Shown here piece after piece: positions 20,991 to 31,608 of a stretch of 64,000 bases of DNA. The stretch lies in the NCBI GenBank assembly GCA_030144725.1, contig JASKMD010000001.1, positions 2,747,783 to 2,811,782 of the forward strand, given 5' to 3'. The translations under genes were made by a program, and so were the position numbers. The notes beneath the pieces were generated by a model. It ran no database searches and was not told the origin of the DNA. It was given only the letters and a program-made list of their open reading frames with translations. Each line of letters begins with the position of its first letter. The first letter of the stretch is position 1. The stretch is from Haematococcus lacustris. Lineage: Eukaryota > Chlorophyta > Chlorophyceae > Chlamydomonadales > Haematococcaceae.

Positions 20991-22104
20991 GATGCGGGGG
21001 TGGATGCGGGATGCTGCCGGAGGGGCCTGCTGCTGAGGATGTGGGAGTAGGGACTTTCCCGGAGTGGTTAAACATGAGGTGCTGGCAAGTCAGGCAAGGA
21101 ATCATGACCAGGACCAGGACCATGACGCCACGACTACTGCATGTGCTTGACCAGGACCAGGGACGGGATCGCAACATATCAGAGTGCATGACGGTACAGC
21201 TGCTGCATGTGGTTGCACATGGCCATACCTGCAGCGTGGTACAGCACTCACGCACTAGCAGCAACCTGGGAGGTGACCAGTCCGACGCACTAGCCCATCA
21301 CCGCCGCTCACCCGCCCAGCCGCTCACCAGCCCGCTCACACCTGGAAAGAACCTGGTCCCATTGGAAAGGTCTGCTAAGCATCGTGCGTTTAGCAGCATG
21401 GGGGGGCATCTCATGCATCAATTGGAGAGGTCTGATTAGTATGGTGCGTTAAGCAGCATGGAGGTGCACATCTCCAGAATCATTCAGATTTCTGGCGTGG
21501 TGGAAAAGAAGGTTTGACGTGTCAGCCAACCACCGCCGTCGGGCTGTCCAGCTATCTGAACCCTTTGGGAGGTCTGCCAAGCATGGTGCGATCAGCATAG
21601 TGGTGAGTCAGCCCCTGTTGTTGACAACTGACTGTGGCAAGGTGGGCAGCAGGCATCGCGACGGTTGCCGGAGCAGCCAGGGGAGGGGTCAGCTTGCAGG
21701 AGACTATAGTGAGGCTGGAGGAGCACCCCTGGACCTGCTATCGTGTTACTGGTTGCAGTTGGGTGAGCTTATGTGCTGGTGTAACAGCTCCCCTGCCCTG
21801 CCCTGGCCCTGGCCTCGCACCCCTCAGCCTCAGGTCAGTGTCAGTGCTGCTGCTGCCGCCTATGAGACTTGTAGGGCGTTGAGGTCACTGATAATCTGGG
21901 CTTGATCTACGCTCCTCAGAAGTAGACTGGCCGCCGCTCCGGGGCCTGGTCACGGGGCTGCTGGCCAGGTTTGACCCGACACTGGGATGCAAGGCCACGA
22001 GGGGGTGCTGGCTCGGAAGGAGGAAGTATGTATCTGTTGTGGGCAGTAGCACCACATGGAGCATCTATCATGTATAGTGAGTACAGTGATACCTGCACCG
22101 CGTA

Positions 22105-22114
22105 GCTATGTACA
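22105..22114. other. Empty target site of the 612-bp Fanzor insert
   Basis: A single GCTATGTACA in sequence that is otherwise colinear with 12700-12750 joined to 13363-13420. It shows the pre-insertion state. Confidence 0.85.
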
Positions 22115-22309
22115 GTCGGTGGTGTAAGTAAGGACAGTCAGTCTATAGTTGTGATTTCTTCTTCTCGTGGAGGCGTTCTGTGAATGGAGCATGCAATTGA
22201 GTACAGTGCTGCCTGCACTGCGCATCATCCTCTCCTCGGTTAAGGACAGCAAATCACTAGTCGTCGGAGCGTGTTGTAATCAGGCATGACAGTGTCTGTT
22301 ATTGTTTTA

Positions 22310-22720
22310 GAACTTCTAGACCTATGGTACTGGTGGAGACTGCCACAGTTCTATGATCACCCACAACACACGTGTTCTGTCATCACGCACAACACAAGCG
22401 ATTGATAGCACTACCAATCCTGCCAAACTGTTGCTCTGACTCAGTCCCTCTCCCACTGTGTCATGCCAAGTTACTGCCACACTGCCCAGACACATGCCCA
22501 TCCCTACTCACAGATCTGCTACCTCCCATTCCCACTACATACTATGCAGTCTGGACACAGTACCATGCAGGACCATTATCTATGTACACACCCATGGTAC
22601 ATCTCACGCCTGGACCAGACCAAGAAGACACTCCTGCCGCGCCATCGCTCCCTACACTACACATGGAAGCTCCCTGCTGTCATGATGGAGTCCTCGTGTG
22701 CTTATTGACTTGAGTGGCTC
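22310..22720. repeat. Dispersed repeat, uninterrupted copy in unit 2
   Basis: Counterpart of 13560-13975. Confidence 0.6.
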
Positions 22721-23584
22721 CAGCACGTGACGCACATTGGAGGTCACATAGCATGCTTGTCAGTCCCATGATCCACGTTGCTATTGAATGACAATTGAAC
22801 CTTCCCTTGTGACCTGAGGTATGACAGATGTTGGTGGCCATGGTAAGCCCTAGCCAGTATGCATCAAACCCTGGCCAGTGTGGCCACACACTACCATGCC
22901 AGGTATCATGGTGATCAGGGCTTCAAGATAGCATTACCACTTTGGATTGTTTCGACTACTGCTGCTTACCACTTCGGTGGGGAAGGGATAGGTAACTGAT
23001 GCTTACTGCTTTGCCACACACTAGCTGTCATATGAACGGTATGTGAATCACTAAGCATGTGAAACGGTATGTGGTGTGTGAAAACGGTGTGCAAAACGGC
23101 ATGTTGAATGATGATGGTGTCTTCACCTCGTCATGATCTCCAGTGAGGTAGCCACCTACAGTAGCACAAACACCAGCATCATCAGCATGCAGCAGTAACA
23201 GCCAGCATGATGATTGGCAGCACAAGTCGCGCTAGTAGTTGGCCTTTCCCAATGCGACATGGCGGGGAGGGCAGTAGGCCAAGGCCTGACTGGCAGCTGA
23301 CTGCATGCTGCCTGCTAACCTTAACTCTGTACTTGGCCTTGTGTTCGACTAGTCACCACACCCCATGGGCACCGAATGGCCATGACTACATGACCCAAAG
23401 TCCACCATTTGACACCCCTGGCTGGCCCCACCAGCCCACAGCACCCACCACACCAAGCCACGCAGCATGACTGCCACCAGCCTGCTCCTGGCTCAACCCA
23501 GCCCACGTCACTGCCTAAGCTCAGCAGCAGTGGCAGCTGCCCTGACTCACCGTCAAGCAGCTCAGGGGGCACTGACACTGAGAC

Positions 23585-25628
23585 TTATGCCGATAAGATG
23601 GATGTCACGTTGATGGCAGGCACACCACAACCCTGGCAGAAGGTCAGGGCACATTGAGGTCATCCACATTAGTCGGATACCACCAGCAGATGCACGGTGG
23701 AGCTGGCATACAGCAGCAGCAGGCAGCTGGCATGTGGGTTGGTGCAGTCAGGGATACCTGACCTTCCCCACCCTGTCACCAGTCAAGCAAGAGCTGCAGG
23801 GTTGGACATTGCAGGATAACGACAAGACTCACAGCGACATTTTGATCAGCGTAAAAGCCCTCTACCACCACTGTGTAGGCCTGCCCTGCAGGCACTGGAA
23901 AGGTCAGCTGGGATCTTAAACCACCGCATGGACCGCCATTGTCATCATACGCATGCCCATCCTGCACAACAAACATGGCGCACACCAAGTGTGTGATGTG
24001 AAGTCAATGTCAGCCCAAAACAGCAGCACACAGCAACGATGGGTGTTCCATCATTGTGTCATGGCTGCCATCCCAGCGACAGCTCAGTTCAGTGTAGGCA
24101 GGACACTGCGCGCAGCCACCTGCCCCACAGTGAGGCATTGTGATGTCACACCTGGCATGACGCACAGGACAGTAGAAGTGCAATCCAGCAGCAGGCGGGC
24201 TATAAACCAAAGGAGCACACTCACTCAGTGTGTGTGGCGTGTGGCGTGTGGTGTGTGGTGGCCAGTGTGCCTGCAGCTGCTGCCTGCTGTGATCTGACTG
24301 ACAACAATGGCTGAGACAGTCACCCACACCCGCAGCCTTCAAGCAGCCCCTCCCGGCCAGTGACGCACCCGGCAAGCAAGGCATGAGCCGCTTTGATCAA
24401 GGAATGCGTAGAGGATGGTGTCCCATGCATCGACACCTTCCACACAGGTGGTGACCGTGATGGTCCGGTCAACATCAGCGGCTGCCAGCTGATAGGTGTA
24501 GTCATTAGTGAAACGGCAGGACGAACTGCTGGTGGTGTAGCAGGTTGACACGTTTGGGACCCACACACTGCTGCCAGTGCCCACGTCAATCACGTGGGGG
24601 TTGCTGCAAGACCCTGCGGCAAGGCAGCAATGCAGCTGGCACCCTATGACACAGCTGATGCACGGGGAGCAGAGTCGGTGCTGTGCCTTGACCACATGGG
24701 TGCGCTGCTAAGGAAGCATGACAAGAAACAGTATGCCACATGCAAACCCTTCTTACGTGGATGGAGTGCTTCACTCGCACTTACCTGATGCAGGTGGGGA
24801 AGGGGAAGGAGGGGGGAGGGGGGGAGGCGAAGGGGATGGTGGTGGAGGCGCTGGGGAGGGAGGAGGTGATGGAGGTGAAGGTCCAAGGGGGCAGCAGCGC
24901 ACGCCCGTGCCCCAGTTGAACACCGAGTAGGTGAAGGAGCCCTGTGGCTGGCCTCCGAACAGGGCTGGCCAGCTGCTGCAGGCCCCTGAGCCAATGATGG
25001 TGATGGTGGTCCCGCTGCTCCGCACGAGGTTCGAGAACTCGACCTTGATGTTCGCAACGGTGCGGAAGTTTGCTGGCAGGGCCACGCCAGACGCGGAAGA
25101 TGGTAAGCCGTCGATGAGGACTCTTACGTTGCGGAGGCAGGCGAGCTCTGTGAGATGCAGACGGGCAGCGTCAGGTGGGAGCCCTTCATGTCACGCAGCT
25201 TCGGCCAGCTTGCAAGACACAGCGGCAAGCTATTTCTGTGAGCTCCCGGGCCTTGAGCCGGGGCAGGAATTGAGCGGGTCACTCACGCGAGGCTATCTCG
25301 ATCTTCTCAATACCGTTGTTGAGCAGTGTCTGGTAGCAGATGGAGGGGCTGGGGGAAACGGGCAGTGCGTCGACACTGAAGACCGCGGTCACGTTGTCGG
25401 CAGTGGCGACTGTGCTTATGAGCGACAGGGAGTAGGGCGAGCTGGAGGGCGAGTAGTCTACACAAGAGCACCAGGGAAAGGCCCTGCGCGCAAGGCAGTG
25501 CAAGGCAGGTGTTGCGGTCATCAGTTGCGAACTCCGGATGGCGCGGTTGCGGTGTATGGCAGAACTCACGCCCTCGATGTTGTCACCATCGTAACGAACA
25601 GTGCCAACAGCAGGCGAGCGTGCGCCAT
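23585..25628 (-). CDS. Pherophorin plus pre-peptidase-like secreted glycoprotein, intact
   Basis: Six exons on the minus strand: 25570-25628, 25287-25483, 24785-25147, 24369-24613, 23833-23961 and 23585-23632. They sum to 1041 bases, 346 codons plus TAA, with every phase matching. Order: signal peptide beginning MAHARLLL; a pherophorin domain split over exons 2 and 3 (CYQTLLNN, SSWPALFGG, CCPLG); a Ser/Pro-rich linker of about 35 residues; then a Cys-containing beta-rich domain in exons 4-6. That last domain carries CSNPHVIDVG, TYQLAAADVDRTITV, GVDAWDTILYAF, YDDNGGPCGGL and AYTVVVEGF, resembling bacterial pre-peptidase C-terminal domains. The first five exons match its paralogues; the last gives GCGVPAINVTSILSA. 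Expected location is the extracellular matrix. The pherophorin assignment is firm. The name of the second domain is a pattern-based guess. Confidence 0.75.
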
Positions 25629-26110
25629 CTAGTCGTAGCCGCGTGAAGTGACTTTAGTAGTCAGGGTGCAGCGCTCTGGACCGCTCTGCCCCACCGCTGC
25701 GATGTTCTCTGTACTCGTCAGTGGGCTTCAAATAGTGCAGAAGCGGGGAGGAAGCGCAAGGGACGCGCTCCTTCGTGTTCGCGATGCGTTAAACCTAGGA
25801 ACTCTCACTGCTTTACACACAACCTCGCACCAAGCCAAGCCAGGCGAGTGCATACACAACACGCGGCCATCCCCTTGGCACGCATCACTCGACCTAAGCC
25901 TGGGAGCAAGGGGCGATGGCCCGAAGGTGTCGAGACAGTAGCACACAAGCGACAGGCGAGAAGGGTATGTGGGACAGGTGTGCGACAAGTAGGGCTAGCT
26001 TAGTCCATACATGAAAGTGTGCTCCACAAGTAAGGAACTCATGCTCGTGCTGATGACACCCAGCCCTTACAACCAGTGAACTGGTGGCAGTGAAGGGTAG
26101 GAAGGCTGCA
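24791..26110. repeat. Segmental duplication, truncated unit 3
   Basis: Matches about 8190-9490 and 17500-18790 (offsets 16608 and 7294). It carries only the pherophorin 5' exons and upstream region. Similarity fades at about 26100, after GTGGCAGTGAAGG. Confidence 0.8.
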
Positions 26111-26309
26111 AACGAAGGAAGTCCAGCCTCCTGCCCCTTCCACCTGCGACGTTCCAGGCCCCTACTTAGTTCTCTATGTAGACGCTGACCACTCGTGACA
26201 TTCTATTGCTGCCTCCTAATGCACAAGTTGAACGAGGCCAGTGGCGACATGCTCTAAGAGCACACGACCCAGAGCGCCAAAGGAGCTTCAAACAACAAGG
26301 ACAACGTAG

Positions 26310-28257
26310 TCACACTAACGTGAGCACTCCAGAAGTCACAGGGTCAAGCAAGCGTTGCATGTGGCGCATGGCCCGCTTGACGCGCAGCGATAGGGCCAGG
26401 TGCATGGAGAGCGCCAGGGAGCACAGCAGCAGCAGCCCCTCCAGGACGTTGCAACCCTGCAGGCTCAAGGTGGCAGCAGTAGTGGTGGCGTTGGTGATGG
26501 CGGTGGTGGTGGTGATGATGGAGGTGGCTGTTTGGAGGGTGGTAATGTTGGGCACAGGGCAAAGATCGCAGGCTTGATAATGGTGGTTACAGTCAGGGCA
26601 AGCGCTGGCACCCGGCGAGGGCGATGCTTGGGTAGGTGCGGTGTGGCTGAGGTGGTGGGTGTTGGGATTAAGAGTGAAGGGAGGGTGCCAGGGTCCAATA
26701 GATGGTGGTGTTCCTGGCTATTGCTGGGAGGGGCCTTGGCTATGCAAGGGCTTGGCTATGCCAGGGTTTAGGGGTCAAGTGGCAGGCGGGGGTCAGGGAT
26801 GCTGGAGAAAATAAACGTAGGCCTCCCTCTCCTCCTCCTCCTTCTTGCTTCCTCCATGCCTGTTCTTCCCTAACTTCTGTTCCCTCCCTAACGCCCTCAT
26901 TGCATCTGAGGCCTCTATTCCAGGCTCCCAGTTTGCTTTTCATATCTCCCTCCCAGCTCCTTGCATTTCACACCTGATCTGCTGTGTGTGGGCAGTCCAA
27001 GGCCAGGGTGAGCACGACCATGAGGGTGAGCACCAGGCAGAGGGAGTCCAAGGCGGCGGCGGCCCAGGCGAGCTGCATCACCAGCTTCACTAGGGCTGGC
27101 AGGGTGGTGCCGCCTGCACGACAGCCAGGCAACATGGAGCAGGCAGGCAGCCGGCATGCAGGCAGGTGAAGCAGGCAGGCGGCAGGCAGGCAGGTGAAGC
27201 AAGCAGGCAGGCAGGCAGTGAAGCAGGCAGGTGATGAAGGCATGCAGGCAGGCAGGTGAAGCAGGCAGGCAGGTGAAGCAGGCATGCAAGCCATGCAGTA
27301 GGCAGGCAGGCCGTGAAGCAGGCAGCCAGGCAACATGGAGCATGCATGCATGCAACATGTGAGGACGATCCATGCTAGACACCATGCTGGGTATTACATC
27401 CCAATTGTATGACAACATGCTGCTGATACATCCAGCACCAGCAACATACATTCAGGCAGCTGCCACAGGGTGTGGTCAAGAGGTGAAATGTTTTGCTAGA
27501 TTGAGTTCCCTGGAGCTGTCAGGGCCCATAGCTGACAGGGCACGACAGCAGCTCGTGTTTCTGCACGGCAGTGCGCCCGGGCTGGGTGTTGCTGGTGTCC
27601 TTTTTGATGCGAGGGGTGTCAGGCAGTGTGATCTGTTGACCGTGATGTTTTGTCACTGCTGAAGCTGCCGCCACAGGGCAGCTCAGCTGGTAAGAGATAC
27701 ACAGACCACCACTCAAGACACGCCAGCCATGCCATATCATACCAGTCACCAGGTAAGGGTTGTGCTCGGCCATGTGCATGTCACAGCCTTGTATGTGTTT
27801 GCAGCTGTGCAGCTGTGCATCCCCGGCAACACCCTGCCCGCAACACCCTGCAACAGCGCAACCCTCCAGGCACAGCTGCAGCACAGCGCCTTACCTTGCA
27901 GTGACGGTTAGGATTGGGGGTTAGGGTTTAAGGTTAGGATTCAAAGTTAGGGTTTTGGGTAATGGTAAGGGTTAGGGTAATGGTAAGGGTTAGGGTAAGG
28001 GCTAGTGCTAGTGCTAGTGCTAGGGCTTACCTTGCAGTGCCGGTTGGGTTTCAAGGTCAAGGGTAAAGGCTAGGGCTAGGGCTAACCCTAACCCTTACCT
28101 TGAATTGACGGGACCAGGACATACAGGCTGCCTATGAGCCCTGCCAGCGCACTCATGAAGGCGAGCATGAAGAGCATGCCGCCGCCGCTGAGCACCATGA
28201 ACAGCATCACGTTAGCAAGCGAGGCGGCTAGCCAGGCTTGCATCACTGGACGCTGCT
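26310..28257 (-). CDS. Multi-pass membrane protein, 3' exons only
   Basis: Minus-strand exons recognised: 28099-28257 (ASLANVMLFMVLSGGGMLFM and a second hydrophobic run ending SLYVLVPSIQ); one starting at 27658 (VTKHHGQQITLPDTPRIKKD); one at about 27000-27110 (TTLPALVKLVMQLAWA, then LCLVLTLMVVLTLAL); and the last exon 26310-26456 (LLLLCSLALSMHLALSLRVK, then MRHMQRLLD, ending at TGA). Phases agree where both ends are clear. At least four hydrophobic segments are visible. I do not recognise the family. No start exon was found: immediately upstream (28.3-29.5 kb) is a Fanzor composite, so the 5' half is either displaced beyond it or lost. Confidence 0.5.
27130..27330. repeat. GGCA/GCAGGTGAA simple repeat
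   Basis: Irregular GGCAGGCAGGTGAAGCA units in an intron of the membrane-protein gene. Confidence 0.7.
27905..28092. repeat. Telomere-like GGTTAGGG-rich interstitial tract
   Basis: Many degenerate GGTTAGGG, GGGTTAGGGT and GCTAGTGCTAG units lie in an intron of the membrane-protein gene, ending in an inverted CTAACCCTAACCC. They are too irregular for a real telomere end. Confidence 0.6.
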
Positions 28258-28299
28258 CTGCACACATAAGACACACGACAAAGCGCAGCACCTAACAAC

Positions 28300-28861
28300 A
28301 CTATGACTATGGTCAGATGTGGTGCCCTGTAGTGGATCCACGCATACTTTCCCAGCCCCCAGCCAGCCAGGCATCCACACAGACAGCAGCCTCAGGGCCT
28401 GGGCCCAGTGCTCCCTCCCCAGCCAAGTGCACCAAGGCTGAGCAGGTAGCTGAGCTTACCCAGCCAACCAAGGGAAAAGGCCAAGGCAACGGCAAGGCTG
28501 CCAAGCAGTCAGGGGCGGCAATGCAGTGCGGAACATGCGCATTGGGAAGAGCACGTGGCACCGGCTGAAGCTGTGCTGGTGGCCTGGGCTGCCTGAGCTG
28601 GGAGTACTTATAGCAAGTATCAAGGTTGTGTGCCCCCTTTCAGCTGATGTCAGCTTACATCAGCACATGTTTGTCTTGCCAAATTCACTCTGTAGCCCAG
28701 TCACAGGGGTCAGGCAACCGTGTAGGTGGTAGACGCCCATGCCATGTGTGTGGAAGGTACTCCACACAGACAAACATCACCCCCAGTAAGGCAGCCTGCT
28801 TCTGCCTTTGCGTTGTACTTGGTACCTGCTGGGCTGATGCGAGAGGTGCTGCCACGACCAT
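28300..28861 (+). pseudogene. Fanzor C-terminal fragment plus 3' flank, plus-strand copy 4
   Basis: The plus strand starts with MWCPVVDPR, equivalent to the segment after RuvC-II. It continues through the Ser/Pro/Lys linker (TKGKGQGNGKAAKQ). A deletion then removes the RuvC-III DRD, leaving SGGNAVRNMRIGKSTWH-like sequence after a frame change. The tail LELGVLIASIK runs into the conserved 3' flank (about 28625-28860). Catalytically dead by sequence. Confidence 0.6.
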
Positions 28862-29474
28862 GCGCTTGCTCACCTGCCCAGAAGCTGCTCCAGCTGGCGA
28901 GCATGGGCTGTAGAGATGCCAGGGCTGCTGCTGCCTCAGCCTGCAGTGTCAGCGTGCCTTGTGGCCAGCTGCTATAGGGCTGGGGGACATGAGATGGGGG
29001 AGGGGGTGGGAAGCTGGTGGCCAAGTAAGGCGCTTGGACAGCTGGTGCCGTTGGAGCAGCGGTGTTGGAAGGAGTTGTGGAGGACGACTGCTGATTGGCA
29101 GGCTCGGTAGCTGCCGCAGGAGGTAGGCTGCTGCTGACCGGCACTGACAGACTGGGATTAGAGGAGGAAGCATTGTGATTCTTGACAGGAACCTCAAGCT
29201 TGCATGGCTCTGGTTGGGAGAGAGTCTGCTGTGCTGAAGAGCCAGCGGAATCATGAGCAACCTCAGCAACTAGCAGCGGCACGCTCTGCTCATCCGAGTT
29301 GTCGCAATCTGTTGGTGCTGCACGGTGCAGTTGCATCCTATCACAGCCTTGCTCTATGCTGAACGCTCTGCGCGAGGCAAATCCCTGTATGCAGCTTGCA
29401 CGGGTGGCTTGCACGCTCTCCTATGCTCGCATACGCTTGGAGCTGTGCTTGTAGCGCTTGCCTGTTTTCGCCAT
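28862..29474 (-). pseudogene. N-terminal part of an unknown Pro/Ala-rich protein, one premature stop
   Basis: An ATG at 29474 reads MAKTGKRYKHSSKRMRA, then TAG, then stays open in the same frame through about 185 codons to the junction at 28861. The open part is Ser/Pro/Ala-rich with SSWPQGTLTLQAEAAAALAS. The basic start resembles the possible first exon of the Fanzor gene (MAKKKRKGSDKK). This may therefore be the front end of another Fanzor subfamily whose body is gone. The same segment, without its start, is attached to Fanzor pieces at 3.6, 10.5 and 19.9 kb. Identity otherwise unknown. Confidence 0.45.
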
Positions 29475-29598
29475 CCTCTTTAGCCGTTTTTTTTTCGTAA
29501 AGCTATGCAAGTGCATGCAAGCTCACCCGCACCAGGAATGGGCCACCCGAATGGGCCGACACAACGTTCAGCGAGATAGCGCCGGTATACATGAGACG

Positions 29599-29895
29599 AT
29601 GAGTAAAGAGGCAATTGAGCCACCGCGCTATCCTGGCTCGATCGTCGTAGCGCACTGTAAAGAGCTGCTCGCGCAGAGGTTTCGTCGCAAGTCAAACACC
29701 CCCAAGCATCGTGCGTGCCACTACTCAAGGCATCATGAACCACCTTGGCACATGTCGCCAGGCTGCAGATCATCATCTTCGTCATGTTGCGTGTCTGCAG
29801 CCGCGGCTGTGTGGGCGACCAGCGCATGGCTGGCCTGGGAGGGCGTCATTCTGGTGGGCATCTTCGGATATGGCTTCATTCGGTGGGAGCCCTAG
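29599..29895 (+). CDS. Possible small single-pass membrane protein
   Basis: An ATG at 29599 opens a 98-codon frame (MSKEAIEPPRYPGSIVVAHC...) ending at TAG 29893-29895. Its C-terminus is a good transmembrane helix (VWATSAWLAWEGVILVGIFG). An intron of about 87 bases (29680-29766, AG/GTTTCG to CTGCAG/A) would stay in frame and remove the low-quality middle. It is divergent from the start at 29474, so the two could share a promoter. Family not recognised. Confidence 0.35.
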   Translation: MSKEAIEPPRYPGSIVVAHCKELLAQRFRRKSNTPKHRACHYSRHHEPPWHMSPGCRSSSSSCCVSAAAAVWATSAWLAWEGVILVGIFGYGFIRWEP

Positions 29896-29899
29896 CTCA

Positions 29900-30930
29900 G
29901 CTGGTGATCACGGGGCAGGGGTGACAATGGCAGCAGCAACAGCAGCAGTAGCAGCAGCAGGGAGCTCTGCGCAATTTGGGGGGAGGCAGGTAAAGGGGCT
30001 GCATGGGTCCCTGGTGATATAGCGGACATGGAGGGGCACTGCCCAACCAGCAGGCAAACCCCCACTTCCCGCCCCCACATCTTGCCCACAAGCAGCAACC
30101 AGGGCAGTTGTAGCCAGGGCGATCGCAGCCAGGGGTATAGCAGCCAAGGCAGCTGCTGGATGCACCGAATTGAAGCCACAACTTCAATCCCCACCATGTC
30201 CCTGGTCCCTCACCCCCGCCATGTCCTGGCCCTTGTCTGACATTTGCCCTAACCCTGATTTGACCCTGATCTGACGCTGATCTGACCCTGATCTGACCCT
30301 GATCTGGGACGTTCAGGGTGTCGGGTGCGGCTATGGCTGATGCGCGGGACCACGAGCTCACACGGTGAGGCAGGCTGTCCTAGGGGCAGGGGCCGTCAGG
30401 TGGGGCAAAGGGGGCAGGGGTGGTGGGGGTAGGGGGCGAGGGGGCAGGGGCCGAGGGGGCAGGGGAGTGGGGCCAAGGCTGTCCAGGGGCAGGGGCCCAG
30501 TGGTGGGGCAAAGTGGCAGGGGTCGAGGGGGGAGAAGGCTGAGGGAGCAATGGGGAGGGGGCAAGGGCTGATGGGGCCAGGGGCCAAGGGGGCAGGGGGC
30601 AGGGGCTGAGGTGGGGAGAGGGGGGCAAAATCCCAAGGAGGGAGGTGGGTGGGCTGAGGGGTATGGTTTTAAGAAGCTTGGGGCAGGCAAAGGGAGTGGA
30701 GTGAGGATTGTGGGGCTGCTGCCCCCCTCTGAACTCTCTCAGCCAAGGAGGCGAGGCAAAGCTTGGGGCAGGCAGAGGGGGTGGAGTGCACAGGGTGCAG
30801 CTGTGAAGGAGGCAAGGCCACACAGAGTGGCAAGTAGCAGCTAAGGAGCTGGTCATGGCCCAGGCAGCCAGCTTGTAGCCCATTCCTGCCCCCTGACAAC
30901 GTCTCCGACACGTACTCATAAACATGCCTG
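29900..30930. other. Low-complexity stretch, no gene recognised
   Basis: CAG repeats (29920-29960), CCCTGATCTGA tandem units (30250-30307), a G-rich GGGGCAGGGGC tract (30380-30640) and a partly duplicated stretch around 30680-30790. Open frames here are compositional. Confidence 0.5.
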
Positions 30931-30934
30931 ACAC

Positions 30935-31418
30935 GCCTGGCATTCCTGACATTCCTGTCATGCCGGACATGCCTGGCATTTTTTGACAATCCTGTCATGC
31001 CGGACATGCCTGGCATTTTTTGACATTCCTGTCATGCCGGACATGCCTGGCATTTTTTTACATTCCTGTCATGCCGGACATGCCTGGCATTCTTTGACAT
31101 TCCTGTCATGCCTGACATGCCTGGCATTTTTTGACATTCCTGTCATGCCTGACATGCCTGGCATTTTTTGACATTCCTGCCATGCCTGACATGCCTGGCA
31201 TTTTTTGACATTCCTGTCATGCCTGACATGCCTGGCATTTTTTGACATTCCTGTCATGCCTGACATGCCTGGCATTTTTTGACATTCCTGTCATGCCTGA
31301 CATGCCTGGCATTTTTTGACAATCCTGTCATGCCGGACATGCCTGGCATTTTTTGACATTCCTGTCATGCCTGACATGCCTGGCATTTTTTGACATTCCT
31401 GTCATGCCGGATATGCCT
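30935..31418. repeat. 37-bp minisatellite, about 13 units
   Basis: Units contain CATGCCTGGCATTTTTTGAC and CATTCCTGTCATGCC, head to tail, differing by single substitutions (GCCGGACATG versus GCCTGACATG). Each unit holds internal palindromic CATGCC/GGCATG pieces. Confidence 0.9.
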
Positions 31419-31608
31419 GGCGCCAGCAGCCCTTGCTGGACCCCATTGTCGCCGGCTCATGTTTGTGACGTGCGGTGTCGCCTAGACACTGCTCAGCACC
31501 AGCTGCTGCACCCCTGAGCTCCACTGAGCAAGCCAGTGCTGAGCACCAGCAGGGTGTGACCCTGAGGTGATCTCAAGCATGTGGGGTGTGGGGCGTGTCA
31601 GCTTGCAG

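Larger units (their letters stand above)
16750..24790. repeat. Segmental duplication, unit 2
   Basis: The second tandem copy of 7440-16740. It lacks the 612-bp Fanzor insert and about 546 bp (equivalent of 15037-15582), and it gains about 136 bp at 24007-24145. Stretches 16860-17428, 18335-19210, 21000-22100 and 22115-23584 show no gene beyond what is listed. Confidence 0.85.

Noticed and set aside
27905..28092. Chromosome end
   Set aside because: Telomere-like units are degenerate, run in both orientations and lie between exons of one gene.
30935..31418. CRISPR array
   Set aside because: Units are contiguous 37-bp repeats with no unique spacers, in a eukaryotic context; it is a minisatellite.
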